Shown here: positions 23,237 to 33,449 of the stretch, one piece after another
Layout of the letters: every line of letters starts with the position of its first letter
Position numbering within the stretch: position 1 is the first letter of the stretch
Source of the DNA: Cochliopodium minus
Lineage: Eukaryota; Discosea; Himatismenida; Cochliopodiidae
Direction of reading: 5' to 3'
Assembly (NCBI GenBank): GCA_024220525.1
Contig: JAMYWO010000070.1
Span: forward strand, 12,305 to 52,635
Length of the DNA: 40,331 nucleotides
The notes under the pieces: model-generated
Told to the model about the DNA's origin: nothing
What the model saw: the letters and a program-made list of their open reading frames with translations, nothing else
Databases searched by the model: none
Translations under genes and position numbers: made by a program

Positions 23237-23793
23237 ATGCCAAAGCCACTTTTAAAGAGTAAAAAAGTTCTTAAACATCCAAAAAGATTTCATAGACATC
23301 ACTCATGGTTGTATATGAGATTAAAAGGGTAAAATAAACTAAAATTTTATCAATCATTCTTTTTCCAAAAATAAATCAACAAATTTACAATTAAAATCAT
23401 ATAATTTTGTTTTTTGAAATGAAATAATAAAATGAGAATAAATTATTGAGAAAATCTTAAAAATAATTTTTCAACAAAAATAGTAATTGGAGAAGACCAC
23501 ACGGTATCGATAATGCAGCAAGAAGAAGATTTAAAGGACAAATCCCAATGCCAAATATCGGTTATGGAACTGAAAGAAAATTAAGACATGTACTCCCAAG
23601 TGGATTTAAAAAATTTAGAGTATTTAATGCTGGTGAACTCGATGTTCTCTTAATGCAAAACAGAAAATATGGAGCAGAAATTGCAGGAGCTGTATCTGTT
23701 AAAAAACGTATTCAAATTATCGAAAGAGCAAGACAATTAGATATCAAAATTCTCAACCCAAGAGGAAAGACCAGAAAAGTTGAAACTGAATAA
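23237..23793 (+). CDS. RPL32: ribosomal protein eL32
   Basis: Two exons, 23237-23328 and 23484-23793, join in phase to 133 residues, the normal length for this large-subunit protein. The join gives [54 protein letters not shown] and [20 protein letters not shown] then match eL32 along its length. The intron is 155 bases. This is the most certain call in the window and shows that the locus is an ordinary nuclear one using the standard code. Confidence 0.97.
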
Positions 23794-23958
23794 AATGCCT
23801 CATGTTGATTTTTGGTTGATATATTTAATTAAAACCTATATAAAAAAAATTAATTTATAACACCGATCTTCCTCTCACAATTTTCACTTGAAGTATATAT
23901 ATATTCCTTTTTCATTTGAAAAATAAAAAAAAATTGATATCTCTTTAATAAAAAAACA

Positions 23959-25279
23959 ATGAATGAGACATTATCCTATTTAAATGGTTTTAAAATTTGT
24001 ATTATTACAAATGCAGATTATGAAATAAATGAATCAGCCAAAAAATGGAATTGGGGTAAAGATATTGGAGAATAATTTTTTTTTTTTTCTCAACATACTC
24101 AAAAAAAAAAGACATAATTAATGCAAGACTTGATTATCCTCCAAAATTGAATAATGAAATTGTGAATTTGAAAGAATATGATGTGATTTTTTTTTTATTT
24201 GAAATAGTGTATAATTTTTCAATTCCTCAACAATATTTTCAAATAGTTAATTTTATTAGATGGGGGTAACTGTTTATCAGATCAATCGAGAGATGGATAT
24301 GGAAACATGTTGGAAGAATATTTAATAAATGGTGGGAATATCATAATGTTAGGTGAAAAAAAAAATAAAAAAAAAAAAAATTTTAAATTTTAAAATATTT
24401 TAAAATTAAAGGTTGGTCTTCACATAAATCAGGCCATTATGGTTATGGAGGCAAATTGTGTGGTAAGAAAATTTTGTTTATTGATTAAATAACGTTTTTA
24501 TTCTTTTCTTTCTAAAATTTTGAATAAAAAGATTGTTTTCCATTAACTTTGAATGAATGTTTAAATGGAGATTTATGGAACAATAAATTTAAAGAAAAAG
24601 AACGTGAAGAAATTTTTTTGCATCCATTTTTTAGCGGCGTGACTGTAAAAGATTGGGGTGCAAGGGATTCCAAAATTATTACTCTTTCTGAAGACTCAAT
24701 CATTATTATTGGAAGTAAAGATGTACCTTTAGTTATTGAAGTAATTTTTTTTTCTTTTTTTTTTTTTCATTTTTTTTTTTTCAATTTAATTTATTTAGAG
24801 AAAAATTGGAATGGGGCATATTATTACTTTGAATGGCAGGAGTGATGAGATTCCTTTCAATTTTGTACATAATGTAGCATATTATATTTTAACATTAAGA
24901 GGGGAATGGTAAAAAAAAATAATTTAATTATCTCCACCATTTAAAAAATATTAAAATTAGTTTGTTTAAAAATTATTTAATATAATTAATTTTTTTTTAT
25001 TTTATTTAAAGGGAATTGGAAAAACAAAAGTGTTATCCCCAAGTTTTCAATCTCCAAGTCTTTCAATTTTTATTATCAGTTCACTATTTAAAGAAGAATA
25101 CTCTGTTGAAACTACCTCGATTCGTTTCTTATGAAATTATAAAGTTTATCTATTTTAATTTCAAACTCTCTCCTATTTATGGTCCCGTTGTACAAAACCC
25201 TTTTTCTAAAGTTATCTCTTTGTTTAAAGATGAAAAAAAGGAAAGGAAGGAAGAAAAAAAATCTTGTTTGTTGAATTAA
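23959..25279 (+). CDS. class I amidotransferase-fold-like protein with helical C-terminal extension
   Basis: Seven exons join in phase to 303 residues: 23959-24055, 24112-24182, 24247-24352, 24412-24462, 24532-24740, 24799-24908 and 25012-25279. After MNETLSYLNGFKICIITNAD comes YDLILLDGGNCLSDQSRDGY, then MLEEYLINGGNIIMLGWSS, then HPFFSGVTVKDW and IGMGHIITLNGRSDEIPFNF. The succession of a flexible Asp-Gly-Gly loop, a helix ending in NGGNIIML, HP-xx-GV and a Gly-rich closing strand resembles proteins of ThuA/GATase-like fold that are often fused to repeats. No catalytic Cys-His pair is evident. The last exon (about 90 residues) contains LPRFVSYEIIKFIYFNFK, which has the look of an F-box or SOCS-box helix. 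The fold call is tentative; the function is unknown. Confidence 0.45.
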
Positions 25280-25728
25280 ATTGTTTAAATGGAAACTTTT
25301 TAAAAGCTTTGTGAAATAAATCATATAAATAATTATGTGAGGAAAGGAAAAAAAAAAACATAATATTTCAAATTCTGAATGAAAACTAAAGTGATTTATA
25401 AGTTGTTAGAGGATTAATTTTATTTTATTTTTATTTTTTATTATTTAATTTCAATTTCTGGATTATTTCTCATTAATTAAATTTAAAATCAAAATTCACT
25501 CTAAAAGATTGATTCAGACTTTTTAGGAATTTAAATTCTTTTTTTTGTGTTCATCAAGATAAAATAATATTATAATAAAAAATAAAAAAAAAGAGATTTT
25601 TATTATGATTGATATTGTTTCCAATTTTGTTGATAAAAATGAATTATCTTTGGTATAGAAATATTCAAAAACTGTAACTCAAAAAATTCTAAATTAAACT
25701 TTTAAAAATGACAAAATAGGACAATGAC
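25280..25728. other. intergenic spacer, no gene seen
   Basis: AT-rich spacer between two plus-strand genes. It should carry the promoter of the HEAT-repeat gene. No exon, RNA or repeat was recognised. Confidence 0.45.
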
Positions 25729-26576
25729 ATGAAAGAATATCTTTCTTTAATGTTAAATTCTGAAATAGATGAAACTTCCATAAGTCATTTTCTCATAAAT
25801 TCAACAGAAATTAACGAAGAAAAGGCATTAAATATTTCAAAGCTCTTATTGAGCGAAATAAAAAATAAGGACAACAAAGAATCCTCTATATCCAAATTAT
25901 CTTCTCCAATTCAAATAGAAGAAGGCGAATCAACTTCTCTCAAAGGAGAATTCGATGATATGTTCTATGATAATGACGATAAGTACGAAATGGATTACTA
26001 TGTTATCGAAAATGATCAACAAATGTGTTCTATTGATCAATTTGTAGATGATACAAGAGATCCAGATCCAATAAAAAGATCAAAAGGTAAAGAAAATTCA
26101 TTATATGAGAAATTTCCAAATTTAAAAATCAATATAAATCGTTTTTTTTTAGCCCTTAGAAACATTTGCATTTGTAAAGTACAAAAGAATGTTGAAAAAT
26201 TTTGGGACAGAATCTTTGAAATGCATACAGATCCTTCTCCGGAAGTAAGATACTCTGTTTTGCACAACATCTTAGGTAAGTTCATTACATACAACTCCAA
26301 AAATATTCCTTTTTTTTTTCTGATTTTTTTACTTTAATATGGTTTTTATTTAAAAAGATGGTTCTCCAGAATATCTCGAGCTCAAAGTTATTGAAATTGT
26401 CAATACTCTTCAACATGATGAAGATAAACGTATTAGAAGAGTTTGTAACAAAGTTTTGACAATTTATAGGTATTCTTTTTATTTTAATTTAGAACCTTTC
26501 AAAATGTTTTTTCATTTGAAATATTTAATGGTTTCCCTTTTTATTTAGAAAAACTGGAAAGTGGAATATTCTTTAA
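25729..26576 (+). CDS. small HEAT-repeat protein
   Basis: Four exons, 25729-26086, 26153-26275, 26358-26469 and 26549-26576, join in phase to 206 residues ending in TAA. The N-terminal 100 residues are acidic and unstructured-looking. Then DPDPIKRSKALRNICICK, DPSPEVRYSVLHNILGDGSP and DEDKRIRRVCNKVLTIYRK form paired helices of HEAT type, each opening with an Asp-Pro/Asp-Glu turn and a conserved Arg. The ending RKTGKWNIL and the DGSP turn recur, as I remember, in a protist/bacterial HEAT family of unknown function. Likely a protein-binding scaffold; the partner is unknown. Confidence 0.72.
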
Positions 26577-26900
26577 ACTTGAGCATATTACTTACTTTCT
26601 TGCTTTTGCATCCTTATTGCTTTATTTCTATTTTCTTCTATTACACTGTTTCAACCTTAACTTCTTTTATTCTTTGATTAGATATTACGTTGTTTGTCAC
26701 AACAGTAATATTCTTCAATTATCAATAAAGATTTTAATTTGAAAATTTTTTCTTTTAAATTGAAAATTATTCATAAATTTGATCAAATTCATGAAGGTAT
26801 ATCTTCAATCAGTGCTAAAATAAAACTCAGATAGAGGTGTTTGTTTTTTCAAGGAAATCTTGACAAAAAATATAATTAAATAAAATAAAATAAAAAAAAG
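26577..26900. other. intergenic spacer, no gene seen
   Basis: AT-rich DNA between the HEAT-repeat gene stop and the start of the next plus-strand gene. No feature was recognised apart from the presumed promoter. Confidence 0.4.
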
Positions 26901-27188
26901 ATGAGTTTACCAAATATAACAGATGAAAAATGGGATTTTACTGGTTATTTTCTTGAAATGAAGCAAAAATTGAAATCGGGTATTTCTTAATTTTACCTTT
27001 TCATTTTATTAAATTTCTCAAATAATTATCAATGATTCCAAAGATTCAACAAATTGCCTCGATTATTTGAAAGTATTCAATTCTTATTTTGAAAACAATG
27101 CTCTTTTTTCGGAAGATTTCCAAATAAATACATCACATAAGAATTATGTGTTAAATGAGGCTCTTCCTGATTTATGTAATGCAATGAT
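26901..27188 (+). CDS. 5' fragment of a gene, probably joined to the WD40 tail
   Basis: Two exons, 26901-26979 and 27044 to at least 27188, join in phase. They encode MSLPNITDEKWDFTGYFLEM, then DSTNCLDYLKVFNSYFENN and NEALPDLCNAM. No domain is recognised. The frame ends one codon past an undetermined base (N at 27189) in TAG. Just right of that base a WD40 coding segment begins in another frame, so the two are probably parts of one gene with sequence missing or misread at the N, or two genes joined by the assembler. Confidence 0.5.
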
Positions 27189-27189
27189 N

Positions 27190-27493
27190 TTGCAATAGAT
27201 TTTTGCTTTTTAGTGCATCATATGAAAATATGATTCAAGTGTGGGACCTTAGGAGATCAGAATGTGTAAGAGAACTTTCAGATCATATAGGCGCTGTTTA
27301 CACGGTTTGCTTAGAGGATCAATATTTTTTTAGTGGGAGCTACGACAACACTGTAAAAATCTGGAACTTGGACAACTTGGACAGACCAATCCAAACTTTG
27401 ACTGGACATACTAGTAAAGTTGAAGCAGTTTGCGTTTCTGGTGGTGTCATTTATTCTGCCAGTTCTGATAATTCTATTCGTATTTGGAAATGA
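27190..27493 (+). CDS. WD40-repeat protein, C-terminal fragment
   Basis: About 97 residues of consecutive WD40 blades: LLFSASYENMIQVWDLRR, then VRELSDHIGAVYTVCL, FFSGSYDNTVKIWNLD, TLTGHTSKVEAVCVSG and YSASSDNSIRIWK followed by TGA. It is the end of a beta-propeller; at least four more blades should precede it. The exons are GC-richer than the fragment to its left. The break coincides with the single N in the window. Confidence 0.85.
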
Positions 27494-27572
27494 AATTCTT
27501 TCCCCCACCCTTCTTTTTTTTTTTTTATGTTTCATTAAAAGAATTTTGTAAATTAATTCTTTTATTTTTTTG

Positions 27573-27588
27573 TTTGTTGATCAACAAA
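27573..27588. repeat. 16-base palindrome TTTGTTGATCAACAAA
   Basis: Perfect dyad. Its inner 14 bases are shared with the palindrome at 27859-27880, 286 bases away. Both lie downstream of the WD40 stop. Confidence 0.6.
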
Positions 27589-27858
27589 TTTTTATTGAAA
27601 GAAAAGTTTGATCAAATACTTTATATCAAAAGTTTTAATTTGTCCAGTAATCAATGAATCTTTCCAAGTGAAGAGTAAATTATTCATAACATTTAAACAT
27701 TTAAAAATAAAAAAAAAAAATGAAAGAACAAATGCTAGATGAACATTGGGTAAAATTATTTCAATTTTCTTGAATAAATTTCTTTAATTTATTGAAATTA
27801 AGTGATGAGCAATAATAAAGATGGGATATTGGAACCAAAAATCTTTATTCTTTTCAAT

Positions 27859-27880
27859 ATAGTTGTTGATCAACAACTAT
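27859..27880. repeat. 22-base perfect palindrome, core GTTGTTGATCAACAAC
   Basis: Perfect inverted symmetry over 22 bases (the core given, plus ATA at the left end and TAT at the right). It could be a dimeric-protein binding site or a small cruciform. It shares its centre with 27573-27588. Confidence 0.6.
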
Positions 27881-28594
27881 CCCATTAAGTGGAAAATTCA
27901 AAGCCAATCAAAGAAATTTTCAAATTTATTTGTTATTTGGAAGAAAATATTGTTCAGTTTCCACTTCTCGATAAGAAGAATATGGAGATGCATTGGAATA
28001 GTTGGAGACTATGAAAGTATCATTAAATATTTTCAATACAATAAAATTGCATGCAATGAATTGATGAATAAAGATGTGGGTGTATATCATCTGATAATTG
28101 CTATTTTGTGGTTCATTGGGATAAATCACTTGAATGAAAATAAAATATCCTCCTTGGCGACAATAATGAAAATATATAGCGGATTGTGCACAGATATCAA
28201 AATATTAACACATGGAATACCAAGCAAAATGGAAAAATATTATCATTGTTACTGGTTATTCTGGCTTTGGTATTTGTACAGAGAATGAAAATAAGCAAAT
28301 GAAACAAAATACAAACTGGAAAATGTACATAGATTTAAACATTGAAGAAATGAGAAATAGATTGGCGGAAATATGTCAAAATATATAATAAATATAGACT
28401 CTATTCAAGAAAATGATGATCAAATTGATCTTTTTTTGGAATTAATTCTTGACAAAGATAATTATAACAAGTATTTGAAATACAAAGAAGATATAAACAA
28501 AAGAGATTATATTCCCTATGAAGAACTGATGAAAAATAGTTTTCATTATTATCTTGTGAATATTTCGGGTTGAATTTTTAATTGGAGAAGTCTC

Positions 28595-28755
28595 CTATTT
28601 TGGTTTTTTCTTGATTGATGTTTTCTTTGGCTGATCTTCATCATTCATTTCCTCACTTTCCTCATTCTCATTTATTTGTTTGAGTTTTTTGGGGATTATC
28701 TTCTTTATAGGAGTTTTCTTAATTGGTGTCTTCTTGTGCTCAATTTCTTCATCAT
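28595..28755 (-). CDS. out-of-frame continuation of the Lys/Glu repeat tail
   Basis: Below the TGA at 28756-28758, and overlapping it in a shifted frame, a second open stretch carries the same repeat style: SEEEMNDEEIEHKKTPIKK, TPIKKIIPKKLKQINENEES and DQPKKTSIKKKPK, then TAG at 28595. Because the repeat unit (acidic ESEES, MNDE, then KKTxIKK) continues across the stop, a one-base indel near 28790 is likely. The true protein may therefore be about 55 residues longer than annotated, or the gene may have decayed here. Confidence 0.4.
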
Positions 28756-31700
28756 TCATTTCTTCTTCACTTTCCTCACTTTTCTTTTATTTGTTTTCTT
28801 GGGAGAAATCTTCTTGGGAGGTAAATTTTTGTTTAGTGTTTTCTTGTGTTCATTTTTTTCATAAATCATTATCTCCTCACTCTCTTCACTTTCCCCTTTC
28901 TTTTTATGTACTTTCTTGATAGATGTTTTCTTGTTCTTTTTGATGACACTCTGAGAATCTTCTTCTTTCTCACTTGTTTCCCCCTCTATTTCATTGGGCT
29001 ATAAAAAAATAATCATCATTAATCATTTATTTTATTTTTAAAAAAATTTTTTTTTTGCCCTTTTTCTTTTTTTTTCAATTTGGACAAAACAAAGTTCCCA
29101 ATTTTTCTCAATTATTTTCTGAACTCGAAATATTTTTGTGATGATCTCTTTATGTTTTAAACACATTCTACTTGTAGATTCTCCTTTCTTGTTGTTTATA
29201 ATCTCAATCATTTCAGCTTTGTCCTGTTTGTCATTCATCTCACTTTCAGTATGAGATATTTCTTGTTTTTTCTTTTTGTTCTCAACATCTTTTTCTGAAA
29301 TCTTAGATTTGCATCCAGCAACAAGACAACCAACAATAGCAGTGTTTGCATAATGTGAGGTAAAATGAGTAATCAAACAGATAGATTCTTGATTGTTTTT
29401 GTTCATCAACAGATTTTCTTCTTTCTCATTGTTTGTTATTTTAAACTTTGGTTTGTACCAATCAATAAACTTTTTCACATTCTCATCTTTGAGCAACTCT
29501 TGGATTTTCTGTTCCTTCTTTTGAGCTTTTTTGAGAATTTTGGCCTGCTTAGCAATCTCGTCTAATTGAGGAATGGTCAAACTTGCCAATCCACTAAGAG
29601 TGAAGAAAATAACTGGGGGAAGAGAGGCATTATTTCTTTTATATTTTTTGTTGTTCAATTTTTGTTCATATTTCTTTTTGGAATACTCTTCATCAGTAAA
29701 GAAAGAAGTCAAAGTCTCTCCAAAAGATTCTTTCAAGCTTTTGAGAAAAATGACACCAGAAGGAAGATCATTATCCTCTGTGTATCTGATTTGGTTTTTC
29801 TTGGTTTTTTTTTGGTGAAAAACATCTTTACCAATGAAAGAAACTTTTGCACGTCCAACCCACAACATGATGGAGATTTCTTCTTTTTTGGAGATCTTTT
29901 TTCCAAGAAAATCTTCAACATGATTTTTTTTTCCAATCACTGTTTCAACAAGTAACTCTTTGGAAGGAGATGATTTGTCCTCGATAAAAATAGAAAGAAC
30001 AAACTCCTTTTCGCCTATTCTCACCAAAACTTTCATAAGTGAATCGAATCCACAATTTTTTGCCGCAAAACTACAAATACTACCATTTGCTATTTTACCT
30101 TTAACATTTTCGTATTGTGAAAGTTTTTTTTCAAAAGTTTGTTTTTGAGGATCTAGAAGAATAAATGTTTGGCTAGGATCAAGAAGACTAAGAAAAGAGT
30201 TCCTGTAATGAGTGGTATTGGGATTAAATCTGAGAGAATGTTCAAACAACTCTGACAAACTCACTTCTTTTAATCCTCTTGCTTGAAGACCAAGAAGTTT
30301 CATGTAAATTACATTAAGCACGAAAATTTCAAAAGCTTCTCCATCAAAAGGTCTCGGGGCCGTAATTATATCAATGCTTTTTGCAAATTCCCTTGTTGTT
30401 TTGTTTTTTGATTTTTGACCTTTCTCTGCGAACAAGCTGAAATAAAATCTTTCATCAAAAAAGAATTCTTTTAAAAATTAAAAAATAACATTTAAAATGA
30501 AAAATAAATAATTAAAATAATGAGAAAAATAAATTTAAAAATGAAAAAATTTAAAAAAAAAATCAATAAAAAATATTCAATTATTACTTTGTTGAGACAG
30601 GTAAAAAATGGATGACCACTTGACTTATTTTGTTATCTGTGTTTCCTTCATTAGAAATGGAAAAATTTTCCAGATCTTCAGAAGAATTAATGTAGAGCCC
30701 ATGAGAGACGAGATCAATAATGAATCTGATATGACTTCCTTGAGTAAAGTAAAATGTTTCGATGGAGGAAACTTTTCTTCCCAAAGTAGCTTCAATAAAA
30801 TCAAATTCAATCAAATTGGGAATAACAAAAAATTTCTCCAAATCATCCATTAAATCACACATCATTTTGTTGTAGTATTGTAGCTCTTGCGCACCACCTT
30901 CACCACTATCGTAAATGCAAGTATTAGTCACCTTAAGAGACTCTTCTTTATTATTCACAAAGAGCATATAAAGATATTCAGTGGATCTCTTGTGTTTAAA
31001 CACGTTGAGGATCAATTTTCTATTTGCATCTCTTTTCTCCCAGTATTCTGACATCAAGTTTTGTGCTTCTTCTATTGAAAAGGGGATAATGAAACAGTCT
31101 TTTACAACCAAATTGCTGACTTCAAAAATTTGGCCAGGAATGAAAGTAGTGTAACAAAATCTTATTGAAAACTTTTTTGATTTCAAGATTTTTTCTGAAT
31201 AATCATTAACAGCGTCCACCGATCCTTTTACTAGTTTCAATAAAGTTTCTTGATTTTCAGCTCTGGTTGACTCATCTAACATAAAAACAATCTGTATTTG
31301 TTGATCATCACTTATCTTTTTTGTTTTTCTGATGTGAGTATTGGCGAATAAGAGAACATTTGTAATATTAAACTCTTGCTTCCCAATTTTGGCTTCAAAG
31401 AAAGGATAGTCTTCTGAAAAAAACCTTTTTTTGAAAAAATTTTAATTGAGTAAATGATCAATTAGGATTAATCAAATAAGGATCAAAGAAAATAAAATAA
31501 AATTTATTAACAATTACAACTGAAATAGTATTCTCTTTGAAATTAGATTGTGAACTTTTATTTCGTCTATCTCGGTTTTGTTTTTGTCTTTAATATAATT
31601 ACTCCAGTAGTTCAAAGTAATAACAATAGGAAATAAAATATCTTTTATTTCATTGTATCCCTTTTCAAGATCTTTGAGATTGAAATCTTTGTTTATTTCT

Positions 31701-32667
31701 CTCTTGTAATTTTTAGCAGAAATTTCATCCAAATTTTGTTGAACCAAACATTTAGAGATTGTATCCAATAAGAAAGACTAAAAATTTTATTGGTTTGAAT
31801 CAATATAGTTTAAAATAATCAATATTGATTTGTTTTTTGGATTATTTTTTGAAAAAAAAAAGATTTACTTTTCCACTGCCAGATCCCCCCAAAATACGAA
31901 TAGGTACACCAAATTGATTTTTGATCAAATAATAGAGGAACTTTCTCAGAACATAAGTTGAGCCTTCGAAATCCCACTTTGGTTTATTCTCTGAAACTTC
32001 TTTTTGGAGTGTTGGATCTTCTTTGTAAATGAAACTGAAATTATTTTTAGTAATTCCCTTCATTATCTCAATGACTTTGCCATATTCATTATCTCCAGTG
32101 TCAATTAACAATGCAAGTTGATCAATTTCTTTTGGTGTTTGTTCTTGAAAATTATTTTTTGTAAAAGGCAAATTACTTTTCTTATGAATGGATTCGAAAA
32201 AATTATTATGATTGTCATTTAATGCAAAGTAATTTATGAGAAAATGATTTTATCACCTCCATATGCTGAATCTGTGGATTTGGGATCATCAAATTATTAT
32301 TGTGAGAAAAATATAGAAAATAGAAATGAATATGATTGTTTTATTTTAATACAGGATGAGATAATAATTATATGGTGAGAATATTGGAAAATACTATGGA
32401 ATTAATAATTGACATTAGAATTACCATATCAATGAATATTTTTAAATTGTCCAGTTTGTATAATTCTCCCCATTCCCTTTCATTTATAATGACGAAACCT
32501 ATTCCCTCTTCTTTATACTTTATGCTATATGCACCAGATTTCAATTTGTGTATTTTCTCTATCTCTTTCTTCAGATCTTCTAATTTATCATTTTTGATAT
32601 ATATTGCATCAAAAGTATTGCAATCATCATTATCTATATCTTTTGAAACATAAAACTTTTTTTCCAT
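28756..32667 (-). CDS. Crinkler-like protein: header, P-loop NTPase, putative PD-(D/E)xK nuclease
   Basis: Exons 32425-32667, 31869-32180, 31518-31777, 30588-31424, 29059-30436 and 28756-28998 join in phase to about 1090 residues. The first exon is an 81-residue header with LEDLKKEIEKIHKLKSG, which could be the ubiquitin-like header of Crinkler proteins. A Walker A motif GGSGSGKS follows (split by an intron after Lys), then IQIVFMLDES as Walker B, with AAA/STAND-like spacing. The next exon opens APRPFDGEAFEIFVLN and has GFDSLMKVLV, then FVLSIFIEDKSS: a D...ExK layout like the restriction-endonuclease-fold nuclease of Crinkler (CR) proteins. The tail is Lys-rich and likely nuclear. The last intron would be GC-AG (donor AGG|GCAAAA), phase-consistent; without it the protein ends at 29038. 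The splice between exons 1 and 2 is uncertain (a micro-exon near 32260 is possible). The family call is inferred from layout. Confidence 0.6.
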
Positions 32668-33131
32668 ATTTTTTTTATTTTGGAATATCAAGATGAATAT
32701 AATATTTATTTAATAATTAATTTTTTTAATTATTTTTTTTAATCGAACAAATCTTAGGAGATCAACAGAAGGGCTTTTTTGAAAGATACCATTTTTATTT
32801 TAAGATGAAGAGCTACTATAAGTAGATCTTTCAAAAGGTTTTCTGTAACTGTGAACATCAAAGAAATCTCCATGGCAAATAGGCCAAGAAAAGGATATTT
32901 TGATAATTTTTCAAAAGGTGAATTGGGAGCGATATCCTTCCCTTAACAATTCTCAATTCAAATCTTTTGATTAACATTATTTTTCCACATGTTCAATTTT
33001 TTATTAATAGAATTCTCATCCTAATTTTATATTTATTTATTTAAAAGAGTCAATAAAAAAATTTTTCAAATAAATAAAAAAGATAAATAATATAATATGA
33101 GCAAAAAGATTGAATTCCTTCAAGACAGAAT
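32668..33131. other. intergenic spacer, no gene seen
   Basis: AT-rich region upstream of the Crinkler-like gene. A 24-codon frame starts at 32871 (MANRPRKGYFDNF), too short to support, and another short frame starts at 33097. Nothing else is recognised. Confidence 0.4.
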
Positions 33132-33377
33132 GTGTTTTCCATGCACCGAACATATCTCTTTATCCAAAATTTATGGCACATGTTAAATTCTCACAAAAAT
33201 ATTTTTAAATTTGAATTATTCTCCATTTCATTTTATGCTAAGATAAAAGGGATTTCTAATCATCAAAAACTCTCCCTAATTGCCAACGGAAGACATTTTA
33301 AATTTACCCAAGATTTGTTGAAAAATATGAAAAAATTTCCAGCATCATTTCGGTGGTCTCTTGATCCATCTAAATAA
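33132..33377 (+). CDS. unrecognised small open frame
   Basis: 81 codons open from ATG to TAA, ending FTQDLLKNMKKFPASFRW and SLDPSK. The C-terminal half has normal protein composition, but no family is recognised. An alternative start at 33097 (MSKKIEFLQD) lies in a different frame, so an intron or indel may separate the true 5' end. It could be the last exon of a gene whose 5' part is unclear. Confidence 0.3.
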   Translation: MFSMHRTYLFIQNLWHMLNSHKNIFKFELFSISFYAKIKGISNHQKLSLIANGRHFKFTQDLLKNMKKFPASFRWSLDPSK

Positions 33378-33449
33378 TAACTTTTTAAAAAATTTTAAAA
33401 AATAAGTTTTTGAATAAATAAACAATTTTATTGAAAAAAAGATTTTTTT

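Larger units (their letters stand above)
27496..28594. other. AT-rich region with two related palindromes and short unassigned frames
   Basis: No recognisable gene. From about 27863 the plus strand has consecutive short open stretches in three frames (one contains GDYESIIKYFQYNKIACNEL, another IIIVTGYSGFG, and a third at 28373-28573 starts MSKYIINIDSIQEND). These could be exons of an unrecognised gene or a decayed one. Two palindromes with core TTGTTGATCAACAA occur at 27573-27588 and 27859-27880. Confidence 0.4.
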
